A stretch of 64,000 bases of DNA from Camarhynchus parvulus. Taxonomy: Eukaryota; Chordata; Aves; Passeriformes; Thraupidae. Of the stretch, positions 60,131 through 64,000 are shown piece after piece. The translations under genes and the position numbers were made by a program. Numbering within the stretch: position 1 is the stretch's first letter; each line of letters starts with the position of its first letter. The DNA is taken from assembly GCF_901933205.1 (NCBI RefSeq), contig NC_044574.1:49137609-49201608 (forward strand), given 5' to 3'. The notes beneath the pieces were generated by a model. The model was not told where the DNA came from, ran no database searches, and worked only from the letters and a program-made list of their open reading frames with translations.

Positions 60131-63100
60131 AGTGTGAAAATTGTAGTGTGGGCAAGCTCCTGGAATCTATGGCAATTGGTTCAAAGAGCTGGAATTGATG
60201 CTCAGTGAGAAAACACTCTCAGCCCCTGTAAGTCTTAAACACTGATGAGGTCAGCTCCTGCTTTTGCTTTTCAAACATAAGGCTGAACAGCTTCATTAAA
60301 GAGATTTTTTTTTTCTCCGAGAATAAAAAAAATAGCAACAACACTACATAGTGTTGGTTGGTGACTTGATAAGGTGGTGTTATCAATGTGATCTTGTGCC
60401 TCACAGACCTGAAAAAAAAAAGGTTAGGTGGCTGCACTTAAAAGATGATGTATTTTTTCTTGTTCTAAGTGCTGTTCTGCTTTTGCTTCTTGGACACACT
60501 TGCTTCTCATGCATGTGCACAGGTGCATGCCCCCCTCCCCTGAGCTATGACTGTGCACAGCTTTATTCTCTGGAAATACCTCACTGATGCAATACATGAG
60601 GTACTATCCATACGTGTCCCTGGGATGGGAGCTGGGAGGTGATGTGTATCAGGATGTGTTGAAGGAGCAGATTGAAAGGAAGCGTATGTTCATGTTTCTG
60701 ACATTATCTCTGGGCTGATTTGCACTAGAGGTAGAAAGACACCTTGGAGGAATACTCTGTTGAATGAGTTTGTACATCAAAGGCTGACTATTATCTAAGC
60801 AGATATTAAATGAGCCAAAGGTCACTGCATGCCTTCTATAAATCATCAGCCAGCCTTCCAATCCCAGCATAATGAAGCTCTCATACCATGGACTGGATGA
60901 GTGCTCCAATCCCCCCTGTAAAACTGTGTGGTCAGACCTCCCCTCTCTGGCAGCAGAGGTGGCACTTGCCATCTTACACAGGGAATGCACAGGGACCATC
61001 CCAGGCCCCTGTGCAGTGACAGACCCACCCCACCAGTGATGGCCGGGCAGCCAAGGTGCTGCAGCAGCAGGAGGCTTTGCTGGGACTGCAGGAGCTCTGC
61101 AGAGGTCATGAGCCCTTCAGAGAAACACACCCAGAAGGAGAGCTGCCTACAGCATGAGGAGATTTCTCACCTCCTGTGGCTCCAGGGCATGCCTGAGCTT
61201 GGACGAAGGCAGTTTGGGACAAGCTGCAGCTGTGCTGTGGTTGATGGGCTGTCTCTAAAAGGTTCTGGGCAGAAATTGCCATCGATGTTGGGCAGGTGCC
61301 CAGAAGTTCTGATTACAGTAATCCTTTCTGTGAGGCCTGAGATGATGGCTCCTCCTGATGCAGGACCAGCACCTTTGCAGCTGAGGTCCTTCGAGGGCCT
61401 AAATGGGGCTGCAGGGATCAAGCGCTAGGCAGCTGATGGTTAAGGTTGTGGCTCTTAATCAGCGGGCATTAGTGGGAAACTACCCCAGTTGCTCTTGATT
61501 TGGGGGTGGGAATGTTAAGCCTTATGTGTTTGAGAGATATTTATAAACCGCCATTGAAGGGTTAGTCCTGGCCTGTGTGAAGCACACCTAGGGACCTCTT
61601 CAGGACCAGTGTCTGCTTTGTGAAGACTCTGTCATTATGTTTTCTCCCCTCTGTATTTTTACCATTGTAAGCCTCAAGGTTCTGTGTGTCCTTTTCTCTT
61701 AGCTGGCTTTAACTCTTGCCTTTTAAAAGTGAAGATTCCTGTGTGATAGCACTGGAGAGGCAAAATGTGTTGGGGGTTGGCTGGGCTGCAATAAGCTATT
61801 TTTGCACAAATTTCTTGTCTCTCCTTATGTTGTTGTCAGCATGTCATGTTTCCAGAAGCTGAAGTCTAAAGCAGCTTATATTTAACACTCTCCAGAGAGA
61901 GACTGCAGCCTGGCATGCTCATGTGGAGTAATGAGCTCTGGTCTTTCAAGGACAGCCCATTTGTGCCGTGGGCTGCCTGATGCAGGCGATGAGCATTGGG
62001 ATGAGTGAAACCCTCTCTTGCTGGGTGGGAGTGAGAAAATGCTCCAGCACAGGCTTCTGCCTTGGCTGCAGAGCCTGGCAGCAAGGGCCAGGAAGTGGCT
62101 GGCTTGGCCTAAAGGTTATGAGTTAGTATTTCTCTTCTGGTTTGAGCAAGAAAGCTTAGAAAGCAGAGGGCTGAAGAGCAGAGAGGACTTCCACTGTTCT
62201 CGTGCTAGTCCTTGTCTGCCAGAAGCACTAAGTCATATAATCCTCTCCATAAACTCATTTTAGCATTTTTATTGCACCACCTGCTCCAAATAAACTAGAG
62301 GTATGGTTTAAACTCATTTGGAAACAAAAAGCTGAAGTTTAGACTTTCTCCATATGGAGACTCCTCATGAAATGAAGGAAAATCAAGGGAAATGCTGATT
62401 CAGCTCTTTCTCTAGATTCCTGTCTCACCAGCCTCTCCATTTTGGAAGAATTATGAGCCATAATTGTGAACCATGAATTCATAATTATGAACCGCTGCCA
62501 GCGTGCCAAAAGGAGAAGGCTTTTACAGAGAAATTGTGCATGTGCACAACTTGGGCCTCTGCTCTTGGGGGCCATGTCACCTGCTTGTAATGGGAAAATA
62601 AAGCAGTCCCAGAGTCTCTTTGCAGCCCAACCCTACCAGCTCCTCCAGGCATTCTGAGGCTTTCTAAAGAGACTGAGAGAGACAGAGGAAAGCACTTTTT
62701 GGGGAGCAGCCTGAGCATCTTCTGATACTAGGAGTGTCAGCATCCTGCTACCAGCAGCCATGATGTGGCAAGGCATTAGGCCATGGCTGGGATTTTTGAG
62801 ATTCAATATGGGATGGGGGGGGCAGGGTGACTTTTGGGTTCTTTTGTTCTTTTTCTTTTTTTCTTTTTTTTTTTTCCCTTAACCCAGCACAAGGTTATGG
62901 ATGGTATTTGCAATGAGGCTGTATTGTAGTTGTAGTCTATGACAACATTGTATGTAGATTTGTCGGATCCTCCATATTTATCTTCTTAAACATAAAAATT
63001 GCTTAGAGTTGGCTCAGCCTAAAGATGCTGCAAACATGGTTGTTGTTTCAATGCATTTCACAAGTGGGTTGTCTGACTGCATAGTTAAAACCATATCCAC

Positions 63101-64000
63101 CAGCATGTACTACTGCAAGATTTTTTCTGGTGCCTAGATTGCACTGTATGCATTTACCAATGCAGCTCTGGTTTATAAAACATTTTATAAACTTCAGCCT
63201 TTCATTCACGTGGTTTACTGCATCACCCATGTTTCTTGCAGCCAGAGATACTTGGACTCTGTCTACTTCCTAAATGAATACATGTGACCTCCTACATTTA
63301 AAGTGACACAAGGGAGAAATTTCTGGGATTATCAGTAGTAGAGAGCAAGAATTGCTTACATTTCTGTCTGACCTGTTTGGATCAGGGGGGAGGAGAGTTG
63401 AGGATAGGTATCACCATACTCAGTGATTCAAGCTGCCTGAGTCTGAGATGTCACTGCTGGCTGGCTGCTGGTATCTCTGTGGGTGGCAAGGCAGCTGTTA
63501 AAGGCAGTGGTTTTATATCTCTATTCACTTCTAAACCATAAGGAAGGGTGAAACAGGAAGTAAATGACTGGAGCAGAAAAAGTCTCCAGCCTTGGGAGAA
63601 GTCAAGAATCCACTGGGTTCAGCCCTTACCTGGTTGGAGAAGGTGGGGAGGAAATGATGCTATTTTTGGAAGACATTATTTCACTGTCAGTAGGCTTGGA
63701 AAAAAAGAAGGCACTGAGGCTGCCCACTTCCTTCTCCAGTGAAGCAGCAGCACAGCCCCTCCTGAGGTCTGCACTTCGGTTTCCAGCCAGGCAAGGTAGT
63801 TCCTCCAGGTTGTCTCCTCTTCTGAGCTGATGGCTAATCTACTAAATAATGAGCCTCTCTTTTTTTTAGAAACCTTCAAATGATGAAGCATTAGCTTCTA
63901 AACAACCTAGGGAAGCAGCATCTGGTGTGTCTATTAAGCCATATGCACTCAAATTCAATATAGCAACAGAAAAAGACAGGGTGAACATTAATTAAGAAGT
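60131..64000. other. EPHA5 intron 3, last block in window
   Basis: Unique sequence with a GC-richer stretch at 60890-61430 that carries a 166-codon open frame (60928-61428, plus) without recognisable family or splice context. A T-rich tract lies at 62831-62878. The frame-broken sequence after the pyrimidine tract near 63860-63869 (CTCTTTTTTTTAG) is stopped soon after and does not resemble an Eph exon. Confidence 0.75.
62831..62878 (+). repeat. T-rich tract
   Basis: About 48 bases of T runs separated by single C or G, directly after a G9-type run near 62813-62822. The two together resemble the T27-G13 tract at 4665 in reverse order. Confidence 0.85.

Noticed and set aside
63850..63995. Pyrimidine tract with AG near 63869 followed by a short frame, considered as the next EPHA5 exon
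   Set aside because: The frame hits stops soon and lacks the cysteine-rich sequence expected after exon 3.

Overview
This window is vertebrate nuclear DNA, most likely from a bird, and it lies almost entirely inside two large introns of one gene, EPHA5, read on the + strand. The only protein-coding sequence I can support is one exon at 25785-26448. It encodes 221 complete codons of ephrin ligand-binding domain and the start of the cysteine-rich region. It has a clean splice acceptor in front, a clean donor behind, and the residue pattern of EphA5 (chicken Cek7). The bird assignment rests on three solo LTRs that match, as I recall them, LTR families common in bird genomes, on the absence of recognisable mammalian SINEs, and on AT-rich intron sequence with sparse repeats. 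A songbird is plausible but not proven.

Layout: 1-25784 is the intron before the exon (intron 2 by Eph family gene structure). It holds a solo LTR at 2804-3406, a pair of abutting LTRs at 22545-24015, several short tandem duplications and homopolymer tracts, and AT-rich blocks with homeodomain-type motifs that look like possible conserved non-coding elements. 25785-26448 is EPHA5 exon 3. 26449-64000 is the following intron (intron 3), with G/T-rich low-complexity tracts, a CpG-enriched block near 44.3-46.2 kb, and further AT-rich enhancer-like blocks near 38.7 and 59.8 kb. I found no trace of the flanking EPHA5 exons (2 or 4) in the window.

No operons, bacterial genes, CRISPR arrays, tRNA or rRNA genes are visible. 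The many other open frames are short, on both strands, lack splice context and match no family I know, so I treat them as chance. I did not find a convincing undescribed system. The most worthwhile leads are the nested or abutting LTR pair with a shared 3' part but different U3, a strong cryptic 5' splice site inside the exon, a possible read-through soluble isoform, the candidate regulatory blocks, and the excess of T-runs on the sense strand of the gene.
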